Shown here: one piece after another, positions 11,525-22,659 of the stretch | How the letters are laid out: every line of letters begins with the position of its first letter | Position numbering within the stretch: position 1 is the first letter of the stretch | Source: Onthophagus taurus | Taxonomy: Eukaryota > Arthropoda > Insecta > Coleoptera > Scarabaeidae | Length of the DNA stretch: 64,000 bases | Reading direction: 5' to 3' | NCBI RefSeq assembly: GCF_036711975.1 | Contig: NC_091976.1 | Location: 7,192,001-7,256,000, forward strand | Translations under genes and position numbers: made by a program | The notes under the pieces: model-generated | Told to the model about the DNA's origin: nothing | The model's input: the letters and a program-made list of their open reading frames with translations, nothing else | Databases searched by the model: none

Positions 11525-12016
11525 CTACTTAGTATCCTTCCCCTTCCTTCCTTCTCCATTTCTTCCCACCAGCTCATAAATATCTTCCAGGCACCTAATT
11601 TCAACAATTCTATTATCCTTTTTGGTATAAACATTACAGTTATTGGTCCATACCGCCGAACGAGAGCCCACTCTTTTAATTGTTTCCTTCAACAGCAACA
11701 TTCTACGTAACGTCAGATCCTCCTTGATTACAATGTTAGTGCCTTTCAATTTACTCTTCTTGGCGTAAATTATTTTCTTGATATTGCGATTCGTGAATCG
11801 CACTATAATGGGCCTCACCCTATCTTCTTTTGCTTTCAATCTATGTGAGACGCTAATTTCACTAGCCTGAATCGTAACTCCTAATTTTTCACGGCATATT
11901 TTATCACAATATCATCAGTGAATTCATCCTTAGTTTCCTTAACACCAAAAATTCTTAAATTTTCTCTCCGTGTATATTGCTCTAAATCGTCAATTTTACG
12001 ATTTGCCTCTTCCATT
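11525..12016 (-). pseudogene. Non-LTR ORF1 (coiled coil and RRM-like) remnant
   Basis: Minus-strand reading begins MEEANRKIDDLEQYTRRENL (a coiled-coil end typical of L1-like ORF1), then RIFGV and, after a frameshift near 11895, REKLGVTIQ..SHRL and RPIIVRFTNRNIKKIIYAKK, the core of the RRM/C-terminal domain. The C-terminal part (11525-11839) is open. The N-terminus is cut at the junction with Gypsy gag at 12016. Confidence 0.75.
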
Positions 12017-13039
12017 AAATATTATAGTTCAGGGATAGATAGTATAGTTCTAGAAATTCAGGGTATTTTAGATGATAGGTTAAATATAAATAGTGAAGCT
12101 TTAGAAATAAGTATGGGGGAAACTTTTGATCTAAAAACAGCAGGTAGTTTACTTCCATTAATGGATGGAAAAGAGGAAACTACAAAACAATTAATAGATT
12201 CAATTGAATTATATTCTGAATTGTTAAATACAGATGGTAAAAAACTCTTAATTAATTATGTTTTAAAAACCAGACTATCTGGCAATGCTAAAGTAAGGTT
12301 AAATAAAAAGTATGATACCGTTGAAACGCTTGTAAGAGATATAAGAGAAAATTTTACAACTCGAAAATCTGCCACTACTCTGTCCAATCAACTCCATAAT
12401 TCCCGGCAACAGAATAAAACAGTTGATGATTTTGGTAGGGACATTGAACAGTTACTTACTGATTTAACTTTGGCACAAGCGGGTGATGATGAAAATTTAC
12501 TAAGTTCGTTACGCATTGTTAATGAAAAACTCGCGATAAATTCGTTTTGTAACGGGTTGAAAAATCATGAATTAAGAACAATCCTTAAAGCACGAAATTG
12601 TAAAACCCTAAAAGACGCAATTAACGTTGCATTAGATGAGGAAATAAATAAACCCTCGTCATCTACTGTTTTTCAAATGAATGGTAGAGGTAATCAAATC
12701 AGAAGAACAAATTTTCGGAATTCTAGACCATTTAACGGGTATAACCGAAACAATCGAGGAAATAATAATTTTGTTCCTCATAACAATAATCGCGGATTTA
12801 ATAATTTCAATAGCCACAATAACAACCGAGGTAATTATGCTGATTTTAGAAGTAACGATCGTGGTAGTCAGAGAGGATCATATCGCAGTCGCGGTAACTT
12901 TCGAGGTCATAGAGGAATCTTAGGTTCTTTTCGTAGAAATCATGCGTATTTTGCAGAATCTGACGCGATGGGAATTCCTGAGGTTACCAATAAAAATACA
13001 GCCAATGACATAAACGAACAACGGTTTTTTCGTGAATAA
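12017..13039 (+). pseudogene. Gypsy gag, 5'-truncated
   Basis: Gag capsid-type helices (LLPLMDGKEETTKQLIDSIE, then YVLKTRLSGNAKVRL and NSFCNGLKNHELRTI) are followed by an Arg/Gly/Asn-rich tail with repeated NNRG units at 12700-12900, and no CCHC knuckle. This is the arrangement of 412/mdg1-type gag, where the basic tail binds RNA. The frame is open to TAA at 13037, but the original start was lost at the 12016 junction; upstream codons in frame are antisense non-LTR DNA. Pol lies in a -1-related frame. Confidence 0.85.
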
Positions 13040-13083
13040 CTCTACAGATGAAGTAATATGTAGTATGAATGGTATGAATTATT

Positions 13084-16000
13084 TCTTCTAATGATCTATT
13101 ATTTCTTTTGGATACGGGTGCAACATTAAGTGTAATTTTTTCAAAATTTTTACACAAAAATGAAATAATTGATACCACTAAACAAATAGATATAAGAGGA
13201 ATTGCAGGTTCAGTAAAGTCAATGGGTTTAGTAAACATTCCTTTAATCATTTATAATTATAATATTACTCATGAATTTGTTGTTATGAATGATTTTGATT
13301 GTGGTGTGAATGGCATCATAGGATCGGATTTTTTTGAAAAATATCGTGCAACCATAGATTACGAAAAATTTTCATTTTCATTTTGGATTAATTCTTGTAA
13401 AATTATGATCAACTTAGAATTTAAATTGACAGTTTTGTAACTATACCACCACGTTGCGAAGTTATAAAGTATTTCTCGACAGATTCGTCTGGAGACTGTG
13501 TGATTTTGCCAAGTGAGATATCTGAAGGTGTCTTCACTGCAGGAATCATTGTTCGACCAGATTTGAATAAGGTCCCAGTTAGAATTTTAAATACTAACGA
13601 TAGGGAAATTAAAATTAAAAATTTTAGACCTTCAAATGTATGTTTATCAAAATTCGAATTGCTAAATTTTGAAAACACTAATATAAATTTAAATAGAGTA
13701 AATAAACTTTTGGATTTACTTGATGTAAAACATTTAAACAAAGAAGAGGTAGACGCAATTCATAAAATCTGTGCTAAGTATGCAGATGTTTTCTTATTAA
13801 AAGATGATCCTTTGAGTGTTACGAATATTATTAAAGAAACTATTAAATTAAAAAAAGACGCACATCCAGTTTATCTCAAACCTTATCGGTTACCTCAAGC
13901 GCAAAAAACCGAAATCGACTCTCAAATAAATAAATTGTTAAATGACGGAATAATTGAAGAAACAAAGTCAAGTTGGTCCTCACCATTGCTAATAGTTCCT
14001 AAGAAAAATGATAGTCAGGGAAGCAAACAATGGCGAATTGTTATCGACTATAGGTTGTTAAATAAAAATATTGAGGATGACAGATTTCCGTTACCTAACA
14101 TTACTGACATTTTTGACTCCTTATCAGGCGCGTTATATTTTACCCATTTAGATCTTTCTCAAGGATATTACCAAGTAGAATTGGAACCATCCAGTCGAAA
14201 TTGTACAGCTTTCACTACCAACAAAGGCCAGTTTCAAATGACTAGGCTACCAATGGGATTAAAAACAAGCCCTAGTTCATTTTCACGGGTTTTGACCATT
14301 GCGATGTGAGGTTTAAACTATGATTCATGTTTTGTTTATATGGATGATCTTATAGTGTTCGGAAATAGTTTACAAAATCATAACAAAAATTTAATAAAAG
14401 TACTCAATAGGCTTAGAACAGTAAATTTAAAATTAAATCCAGTCAAATGTCAATTTTTAGAAAAAAAAATGTTATATTTAGGTCATATTATTTCTGCAGA
14501 CGGAATTTCACCAGATCCTGCTAAAATAAATGCAATAAAAAATTACCCAATACCGAAAAATGCCGACGAATGTAAGCGTTTTGTAGCATTCGTAAACTAT
14601 TATCGTAGGTTCATTGAAAATTTTGCTGAAATCGCATATCCGTTGAATAAATTATGCCGGAAGTCTGTACAGTTTCGATGGGATGACACTTGCCAAAAAA
14701 CGTTTGAAATTCTAAAAAATTCTGTAATAAACCCACCGGTTTTACAATATCCTAATTTTTCAGAGAGTAATAGGTTTATTCTTAAAACTGATGCTTCTGG
14801 TTATGCAATTGGCGCAGTACTCTCAAATTCTGATGATAAGCCTGTTGCATATGCTAGTAGGTCATTGAATAAAGCAGAAATTAATTATCCAGTCATTGAG
14901 AAAGAACTTTTGGCAATTGTATGGTCCGTAAAGCACTTTAGACCATATTTGTACGGTAGAAAATTTGAAATATTTACCGATCATAAACCATTGATATATT
15001 TGTTCAGCATGACGAATCCTTCTTCGAAATTGACTAAATTTAGGTTAGTGTTAGAGGAATTTGATTTTTCTGTGCACTATATAAAGGGAAAAGAGAATTC
15101 CGTAGCGGACGCGTTATCAAGAATTACTCTTGACTCTACAGATCTAAAAAATATGTCACACGATGTTTTTGTAACGACACGTGCACAGCAAAAATTAAGA
15201 AACTCTGAATCTGTGGTAAGCTCTGGCAATGATACTGATAAATGGACTGGCCATCCAGGAATTGTTGAATTGCTAAAGCGGCCAATAGGTTCAGTCGAAT
15301 TAAGAAATTTGAACAATAATGAATTAGTGAACTATAACTATAATGATATGGATATAATTAATTATAATGAAATTTTATATGATAAAAGGCATCAAATAAT
15401 TTATATAAATTTAAGTTGTCGATCAATTTCAGCCCTAGACGCAAAGTTGAGACACTTAGAAGCTATATGCATTGATAATGAAATTTCACAGCTGTGTATA
15501 TTTAAATGTAAAGAAAATGATAAGTTAATTGCCAATTTAGCGAAATATTCACAAATAATCAAAGAGTTACGCGTAAAATTTAACATAATAAATAAAGGAA
15601 CTTACATTGAGTGTAAAGAAACACGTCAATTAATTTTAAATGAATTTCATATTTTACCTACTGGAGGTCACGCTGGTATCAATCGTATGTTTAACAATAT
15701 TAAGCGATACTACTGTTGGAATAAGTTAAAACATGATGTAACGAGATTCGTAAATAAATGTGATGAGTGTCAACGGTACAAACACTCGAGATCTCATAAA
15801 GAACCGTTAACACTCAACACCACCGCATCATCAGCCTTTGAAAAAATTTTCTTAGATTTGGTAGGTCCTTTGAATCAAGATAATGAAGATAACAGGTACA
15901 TTTTAACCGTTCAATGTGAACTTACTAAATTCGTAGGAGCATATCCTATTAAAAGCAAAGAAGCCGAAACTGTAGCAAAATCTTTTGTTCAAAATTTCGT

Positions 16001-16604
16001 ATTACAGTACGGTATTCCACAGGAAATTGTTACGGATCAAGGTACTGAGTTTTTAGCAAGTGTTTTTAAAGAATCAGCAAAGGTTTTAGGTATAAAACAA
16101 TTACATTCATGTGCTTATCATCATGAAACTTTGGGATCTTTGGAAAACACACATAAAAGCTTAGGCGCATATTTGCGAATTCAAACTTCCAAATTTCAAG
16201 ATACTTGGAGTGCATGGGTACCGTTTTGGGCATTTGCTTTTAATAACACCGTGCATTCAGAAACAAAATACACACCGTTTGAATTAGTATTTGGAAAAAC
16301 ATGTAAATTGCCAACTAGTTTGCTTAATAACAATCAACCAGTATATAATTTTGACGATTATAACCATGAATTGAGATTTAGATTGAAATCTGCATTAGAC
16401 GATGCTAGGACGAATTTAATTGAATCTAAAAATAAGAGAAAATGTAGGTTAGATAAAAATTGTAAGGAAATTAACTTTAAGTTTAATGATAAAGTATTAT
16501 TAAAAAGCGAAATTAACAATAAACTAGAAGCTATTTATAAGGGTCCATACAAAGTAATTAAAAATGAATCCCCTAACATAATTATAAAAATTAACAATAT
16601 ATAA
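13084..16604 (+). pseudogene. Gypsy pol: protease, RT, RNase H, integrase
   Basis: Protease starts SNDLLFLLDTGATLSV, with the DTGA active site. After a frameshift near 13425, RT runs through LDLSQGYYQVEL and FVYMDDLIVFG (14331-14363); one TGA at 14307-14309 interrupts it. RNase H has KTDASGYAIGAV, IEKELLAI, FTDHKPL and VADALSR. Integrase has the His..Cys finger (LPTGGHAGINRM, CDECQRY), then FLDLVGP, VTDQGTEF and LENTHKSL, giving all three DDE residues. From 14310 to TAA at 16602 the frame is uninterrupted, so only a frameshift and one stop separate this pol from openness. Confidence 0.92.
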
Positions 16605-16734
16605 ATTAGTAACTGTGCATAAATACAGAGTGAAAAAATACAGTGCATAAAAAAGAGACTGTTACGTGTAGTGTTATGTAAATTTAATTATAATAGATTA
16701 TAGAATTTAAGATTTAATTGTTATAGAAATGTAG

Positions 16735-16805
16735 TGGAATAAATAAATTGAACATGAAAATTTAAAACATTAAGATGTTTAAATTTTCTTTAACAATAAG
16801 GGAGA
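16735..16805 (+). promoter_or_regulatory. Polypurine tract and partial LTR-start duplication
   Basis: AATAAGGGAGA at about 16795-16805 abuts the 3' LTR and fits the plus-strand primer. About 70 bp upstream, ATGTAGTGGAATAAATAAA occurs a first time (from 16734), duplicating the first bases of the LTR outside it. Confidence 0.7.
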
Positions 16806-17118
16806 TGTAGTGGAATAAATAAAATTAGAATTAGAAATTAATTAGAAATAAGTGTAAATTATAAAAAATAGCATAAGTAGCATTAAATAAAAGACGATGA
16901 ACTGTGCGGCTCGTGGAGTAAGCATTTTTGGTCGTTCACCGATTGCCTAATTGATGAGCACGCACAATGAACCGTTTGAATAGTGTAATAATTAATATTG
17001 CAAAGAGTATTATTTTAGCTATCAATAAAGTTAGTTGTTAAGCAAATTATTTTATGGTTTTTAATGAAACACAATTAAATACCCTATATGAAACCCCAAA
17101 AGGGACCAAGTTATTACA
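16806..17118 (+). repeat. 3' LTR of the Gypsy element, complete (313 bp)
   Basis: Starts TGTAGTGG and ends TTATTACA, followed by the TGTA duplication that also precedes the 5' LTR. Contains AATAAA and a 12-base stretch near 16936 of which 11 bases are missing from the 5' LTR. Confidence 0.9.
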
Positions 17119-17122
17119 TGTA

Positions 17123-17405
17123 ATTCTCGTTCCCAACCGCTTCACGGAGGAGGGCGTTAGTTGTTTTTTAGTTTTTAAGATTTTTAACCTTTCATTGTAC
17201 GCGTTGACTTTTACACGTGCGTTTCCATGTTATCAAGAGAAAAGATTTTTCTGTTATGAAAGTTTGATAATAATTTATTGTTTTCGACGTTTTTTGTATT
17301 AATGTTTGCCAGTTTCAAGAACTTAGGTATGTTTAAGAGGTTAAATTTTTTAATGCTGTTTTTCTATTGATATTTTGTTGTTGTAGAAAGAAGCCCTGAG
17401 GAAAA
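17123..17405. other. Flank of the Gypsy insertion; nothing recognised
   Basis: This is the right half of the pre-insertion site (left half ends at 9735). It is AT-rich and I see no coding signal. Confidence 0.4.
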
Positions 17406-18057
17406 TTACAAATTTAATCGAAATATTGGCATGTTAAAATTGTCACTTAATTTTTCTGGATTTCGCTGATTCAAACACACTGCTTTTTTGTATATTAAAT
17501 TATTCTTTATTTTATTTGTTTTACACTTTTTCAAAACCAAAAAATGTATGCAGTTGTTCGCTGTAAACGATTTAATGATGAGAAACTGAACAAAATGATC
17601 TCCCGACGCCACAGCTATCGAAAAAACCGTTTTCTTAATTTCAGGTAAATACTCGTTTCGAAAGTCTCTAACCGCCCACATGTTTTCATTCTCTTTCAGC
17701 CATCTGGGCCCGACCGAATATAGCTCCAAACCGGCCAATTCACAGCCACTCTTGATACTGGATCTGCGGCATTATCGCTACTACGTACGTATTTCTAATC
17801 ACCAATTTTTGATTGTTCGGTTATTCGCGCCACCCGATTACCGACAAATATTTGTAACTGCAAGGGCTCGTCGACAACGAACCCAAAACCACGCTAGAAT
17901 CGGTCCAATAAATTTCCCGACTAACGTTTATCTTTAATACAGATTTTACGTTTATTACCAGTTCCGTGAGTAATAACGCGCCCATTAGTTCCACCCGTGG
18001 TACTGTACCCTTTTTTAACGGTGCAACCCTAGATTTCGCGCATATTAAACGAACCAA
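17406..18057 (-). pseudogene. BEL/Pao RNase H and downstream fragment
   Basis: Minus-strand 18057-17940 reads LICAKSRVAPLKKGTVPRVE then LMGALLLTELV, the same RNase H block as the BEL element at 2960-3050. It continues YWTDSSVVLGSLSTSPCSYK. At 17738-17600 the reading GPRWLKENENMWAVRDFRNE matches the post-RNase H linker of BEL pol. The copy is truncated on both sides with frame changes between the pieces. Part of it (17447-17532) recurs at 22040-22128. Confidence 0.75.
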
Positions 18058-18067
18058 AACATTTTCG

Positions 18068-18244
18068 TCACTATACAGGGTGTTTCGGTGACTCGGGGAA
18101 CAAATTTAACCATATATACTAGAGTCAAAATGATGACGATTCACGTAAAAAAAAATTAGAAAAAGTTTTCAAATTTCGACGATACAGGCCATGTAAGTTA
18201 GGAAATTTTAACACATTTTTCCAAATATCTTAACCACTATTTAC
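18068..18244. other. Possible TIR-element end (TACAGGGTGTTTCGG)
   Basis: TACAGGGTGTTTCGGTGACT at about 18075 has the look of a MITE end with a TA target. No matching opposite end was found close by; the adjacent foldback at 18245 may be its inner part. Confidence 0.3.
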
Positions 18245-19100
18245 AGTAAAGCGTTGAAATTTGGTACAGGGTAAATCAATGTCATGTAAAATCGTTAGGC
18301 AATTTATGAATTGGATCGGTCATCGGGAACAATGCTATACAGGCTGTTCCTAAAGTTTGTTTGTTCAGAACTTTTTTATTCTATCATAACCGTACATTTA
18401 TGTTTGCAGTTTCTAATAGCAAATTTAGTTTAGAAACTTTTATTACTCTTAGATAATATTGATAAAAGTCACCGTTTTCGTGTTAAATGCAAAAATGTTG
18501 GGTTCCGATTTCATTAATAGCACTAAAAAAAAGGAAATCTAAGTTTTTGAACATTTCCTTTAGTATTTTTTATTACTTGTCTTGTTATTTTATGTATGTT
18601 TTTATTATTCCTGTTAGTGTTGTCGTTTATTTGTTTATTTTTTGTTGATTTTTAATTTATTGTTTTCGAATTCTTTTATTAAACCAACTAAAACAAATTA
18701 AAAATGTGATTTAGCTTAATCTACACTTGGACATGTTGCATACATAATAGTTATGACAGCTCAGTTCGATTTTCACTTGTCATTGACAATTCAGATTATT
18801 TATTTACTTCTTTTTTTTTAATGTTATTGAATTCGGAGCCTAACATTTTTGTATTTAATACGAAAACGGTTGTTTTTATCAATATTCTCTAAGAGTGATA
18901 AAAGATTCTAAACTAAATTTACTATTAGAAACTGCAAAAATAAATGTAGGGTTATGATAGAAAAAAAAAGTTCTGAGCAAACAAAGTTTAGGAACAGGCT
19001 GTATAACATTGTTCATGCGTACCGATCCAACTCAAAAATTGCCTAGTGATTTACGTGAAATAAGTTTACACTGTACCAAATTTCAACGCTTTACCATAGC
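18245..19100. repeat. Large foldback element, arms about 265 bp
   Basis: The left arm (about 18245-18510) and right arm (about 18835-19100) are diverged inverted copies. Both contain AAAGCGTTGAAATTTGGTAC, an ACAGGCTGT..CCTAAA block, and a block reading AAACTGCAAA on one strand. The roughly 320-bp centre is AT-rich without coding. Transcripts would form a long hairpin. I cannot assign a superfamily. Confidence 0.7.
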
Positions 19101-19372
19101 GAAAAACTAAGCACACGGTTGGAAAGCTTGGTCTTTTCTCTATCTTAAACCGCGTTTTCGTCCGATATGTTGATAATAAGAGCAAGAAAAAATAAGAAAC
19201 GTCGCGCTGCATTCAATTTACCTCAAAATTACCAAACTTCACGGCCTTGTGCAGCCATTACCAGACGGAAATTCAATAAATGGTTTACATATTCGGAAAG
19301 AGCTGACCATGTCAGTCTTATTTTCCTATTCAGTCTTAATTTATTTAAAACCGTTTAAAAACATATAAGTAC

Positions 19373-19620
19373 GAAGGCTTTCACGGCCGGTGTTAATAAA
19401 ACTAACACTAGCACTATCACTATAACTAACACTAGACCTAGAACTAGAAACTTTCGGGTTGAGCCGTGCGTTTTTTGAACAAATGTTTGACGTTTCGGGT
19501 GCCACCTTCTTCAGAAAACTAGTTGGAACCCGAAAGTTTCTAGTTCTAGGTCTAGTGTTAGTTCTACTGATAGTGCTAGTGTTAGTTCTAGTTTTAGTTT
19601 TACGTTTAGAAACATGTTAA
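19373..19620. repeat. CTAG-rich foldback with ribozyme-like centre
   Basis: Arms at 19400-19460 and 19527-19587 are inverted copies built of short ACTAACACTAG and CTAGAACTAG units. The loop holds the motif at 19485-19519. The left flank reads GAAGGCTTTCACGGCCGG. A second copy in the opposite orientation is at 56880-57165. Confidence 0.75.
19485..19519 (-). ncRNA. Hammerhead-like motif
   Basis: Minus strand reads GTTTT-CTGAAGA-A, a short stem (GGT/ACC), then C-GAAA-CGTC-AAAC. The closing stem GTTT/AAAC has one extra T compared with the sister copy at 56963-57004. Helix III would be the minimal AC/GT followed by C at the expected cleavage position. Activity is not shown. Confidence 0.4.
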
Positions 19621-21000
19621 ACTGTTCAAAACGGAAAGATTATTTCATGTTACACCTATTTTATCAGAATCTCGAAGAATTTGAGCAATTTTAGATTCGA
19701 ATTGTGTTTTGATGGTTTTTAACTCAGTTCAATTCTCATTCAATTTTCTCCTCGTCATACAAGAGAGTTATTGACCTAAGCGTGGTTTAGCCGCGGCAAG
19801 AATTCGTGGTTTAGGTAGTTCATAGTTAGAAAAAAGGATTGTGCAAACGTGTGATCACGGCGTGTCACACATCGTTGGAAAGAGCAGGAAATTTCCCATA
19901 AGCTGAATATAGTTGTAGAGTTTTCCCCCATCAAATAGGAAAGTTATTAGTGCAAGAAATACATGCGTTAAAACTCGGAATAAGGTAGTCCAAGGTCAGC
20001 TCTTTCCGAATATATAAACCATTTATTGAATTTCCATCTGGCAACAGCTGCACAAGGCTGTGAAGTTTGGTAATTTTGAGGTAAATTAAATACAGCGCGA
20101 CGTTTCTTATTTTTTCTTGCTCTTATCATCAACGTATCGGCGGACGAAAACTTGGTTTAAGATAGAGAAAAGATCAAGCTTTCCAAACGTGTTCTTAGTT
20201 TTTCGCTATCTTTCTAGATAACCAAAATATTGGCCCGAAAAGTAGACGGAAATACAAGGGAAAAGTTTGTTGCTGGGCTGATAAACGATTGTGCAAACGT
20301 GTGATTGAGATGTGTTATATACCGATGAAAAGAGCAGAAAGTTTCCCATAAGATGAACATAGTTCTGGAGTTTTCTCCCCGTCATATAAGAGAGTTATTG
20401 ACCCAAGCGTGGTTTAGCCGCGGCAAAAATTCGTGGCAGCGCGACGTTTCTTATTTTTTCTTGCTCTCATTATCAACATATCGGCGGACGAAAACTCGGT
20501 TTAAGATAGAAAAACGACCAAGCTTTCCAACCGTGTGCTTAGTTTTTCGCTAGTGTTATAAATAACAAAGATATCCGTCTGAAAAGTACATAGATGGAAA
20601 TACAAAAGTAAAGTTTGTTGCCAACTGTAGGCTCCTTTTCAGGAGCGTTTTTTTGACAGACGCCGACAGATATTGACGGACGAAAACTCGGAATAAGATA
20701 GTCCAAGGTCAGCTCTTTCCGAATATGTAAACCATTTATTGAATTTCCGTCTGGTAACGGCTGCACAAGGCCGTGAAATTTGGTAATTTTGAGGTAAATT
20801 GAATGCAGTGCGACGTTTCTTATTTTTTCTTGCTCTTATTATCAACATATCGGCGGACGAAAGATAGAAAAAAGACCAAGCTTTCCAACCGTGTGCTTCA
20901 TTTTTCGCTATCTTTCTAGATAACGAAGATATGGGCCCTAGAAGTAGGTGGAAATTTAAAGGAAGAAGTTTGTTGCTGAAAAGGAAGGATGTTACCGAAA

Positions 21001-22440
21001 AGGAAGGAAGGAAAAGGACTTACAGCACGTCACAATGGCGTCGTTTCTGGCTACCAGGCCTCCAACATGGATTTCTAATTTAGATATAGTAGATTCGGTG
21101 TTCATCGCAAATTTTATTTAATAATTAAACTATGTTTAACCATGAAGCAAATTTATTTGTTTTTCAGCGCTGCATATGTTTCGGAATTTCTTTTCTTCTT
21201 CAGGCACGACTGAAAATACCATGACATTATCAAATTGATTTAACAAATTAACTAAAGATTAAAACAATTAAGGAGCAAAAACAACATATATAAGGATTAA
21301 ATGAAAATTAAAGGAAACAGCTCACCGTCAGATCTCAGAGGAACTCCTTTTTATAATTAAAATTCATTTCTACGTTCATGAATAATTTAGGCGTATATGT
21401 TTAGGAGTTTATCCCCTGTACAAATTTAAAATTTCTTAAATGTGAAAAAATGTGAGAATAGTTATTTATGCCTTGAAGAGCATGTCTTATAAGTAATGTA
21501 AAAGTTGACTTATTGGTTTTAACGTAAAAATGTGGTTTATTGAATTAAATTAAGAATTTATCTGTAAAAGAAGATGAAAAACTGTAAATGTGATTATTTA
21601 GTGAATGTAACTTACTGAATCTACAGACTTATTAAAATTTGAAAACTGAGTGATCTATTTTGTATTATCAACTTTGGGAGACTGAATTAAGATATTATTA
21701 AACTGAAATTGCGCATGCGTTGAATGTGTAATTTGAAAAATTAAATATATTCGATGAATTGTCTATATGGGTTAATCATTCATTAAAAGGTTATTGTAAT
21801 TATTATTATGTATGTGAAATTCTTCAATTAAGTCCATTTCCCTTGATTTCGTTACACTTTTGATGGATTTCTAAGTCGCGTGGTCTGGAATTCCTGGGTC
21901 GTCTTGGACGGGTCAGCAAAAGCACTCCCAATATGGACGACGTCGTGGAAAAGGATTTGACACGCCGCTTCAGTGCTTGGATACCATTTTTATTTCGATT
22001 TTGTTTTTACAATCAGACTCGAAGGACCATTTTGTGTTACTTAATTTTTCTGGATTGCGCTGATTCAAACATTGCTTTTTTGTAAATTAAATTATTCTTT
22101 ATCTTATTTGCTTTACACTTTTTCTTTATACGGAGTATGATTACGAGATTTAACGTACTTTGTGTAATTGCGAAGTTTTACTGCTATGACTGATACAATG
22201 TGAAGAATATCAAAAGACGGACGGGGAAAATTTTGTGCACACAGGCTCTTTTATATCTTTTTGGAACACAAAAAGTGGTTCTCGATTTAACCAAAATTGA
22301 AAATAAAATTGAATACTTTATGCAACCCAAATTGCTATTAAAATAAATCTTAACAAAAATAGTTGTTTTAATTATCCCAGATCCTACTCCTGAAATTTAT
22401 TGGTTTTTTGTTACTGGTTACAGGATCAAACAACACAGAT
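21001..22440. other. Intergenic, AT-rich; BEL scrap at 22040-22128
   Basis: No open gene. 22040-22128 nearly repeats 17447-17532 and so is BEL-derived. A weak CTGAAGA...GAAAC motif lies on the minus strand near 21175-21215, without a convincing stem. The rest I do not recognise. Confidence 0.4.
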
Positions 22441-22659
22441 TTCTTGCTTATTCATTCTTTTCTTCTAACAGCTTTAAATATGGGTAGGATTTAGGAGTTT
22501 GGTTGAATCGTTTTGATATTTATTCTAATGATATGATTTAATTGGCATCAGATTTAGCTTCTGGTTTATACCAGTATTTTATTAAATTGGAAAAGTCTAG
22601 GCTATATACACATTAATTTGAAGAACACCATATATCAATTCTGGTAGAAAACACGACAA

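Larger units (their letters stand above)
10020..12016 (-). mobile_element. Non-LTR retrotransposon fragment replacing the Gypsy leader
   Basis: Minus-strand ORF1 end followed by ORF2 (endonuclease and only the first part of RT). The 5' side ends at 12016 within the ORF1 coiled-coil region. The 3' side ends at 10020 within the RT, so the catalytic RT, 3' UTR and tail are absent. Normal target-primed insertions keep the 3' end, so this piece did not arrive as a simple insertion. It is related to the longer element at 44626-47216. Confidence 0.85.
9736..17122 (+). mobile_element. Ty3/Gypsy (412/mdg1-like) LTR retrotransposon with TSD TGTA
   Basis: The target duplication TGTA is at 9736-9739 and 17119-17122. 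The LTRs start TGTAGTGG (9740 and 16806); the 3' LTR ends TTATTACA at 17118. A purine-rich tract immediately precedes the 3' LTR. Over the shared 280 bp the LTRs differ by one base (G/A) and an 11-bp deletion in the 5' copy, so the insertion is recent. Gag lacks a Zn knuckle, and integrase has the LENTHKSLGAYLR block, both typical of the 412/mdg1 group. The last 23 bp of the 5' LTR, the primer-binding site and the gag start are missing; non-LTR DNA (10020-12016) is there instead. Confidence 0.92.
19130..21000. repeat. Complex repeat block, ~450-bp units partly tandem and inverted
   Basis: A segment containing CAAGGTCAGCTCTTTCCG, GAATTTCCGTCTGG and GACGTTTCTTATTTTTTCTT occurs at about 19990-20260, in part at 20430-20620, again at 20700-20945, and inverted at about 19110-19310. 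A second segment (GTGCAAACGTGTGAT to AGTTTTC) occurs at about 19837 and 20287. Short ORFs in two of the copies (19167-19358; 20639-20848 minus) resemble each other only because the DNA is repeated. Confidence 0.65.

Noticed and set aside
19167-20848. Similar short ORFs (19167-19358 plus, 20639-20848 minus) beginning MLIIRARKNKKRR
   Set aside because: They lie in copies of one DNA repeat and share similarity at the non-coding level too. There is no start context, domain or constraint on third positions that I can see.
21175-21215. CTGAAGA..GAAAC on the minus strand
   Set aside because: The inner stem is at most 3 bp and no closing stem forms; kept only as a note in the intergenic entry.
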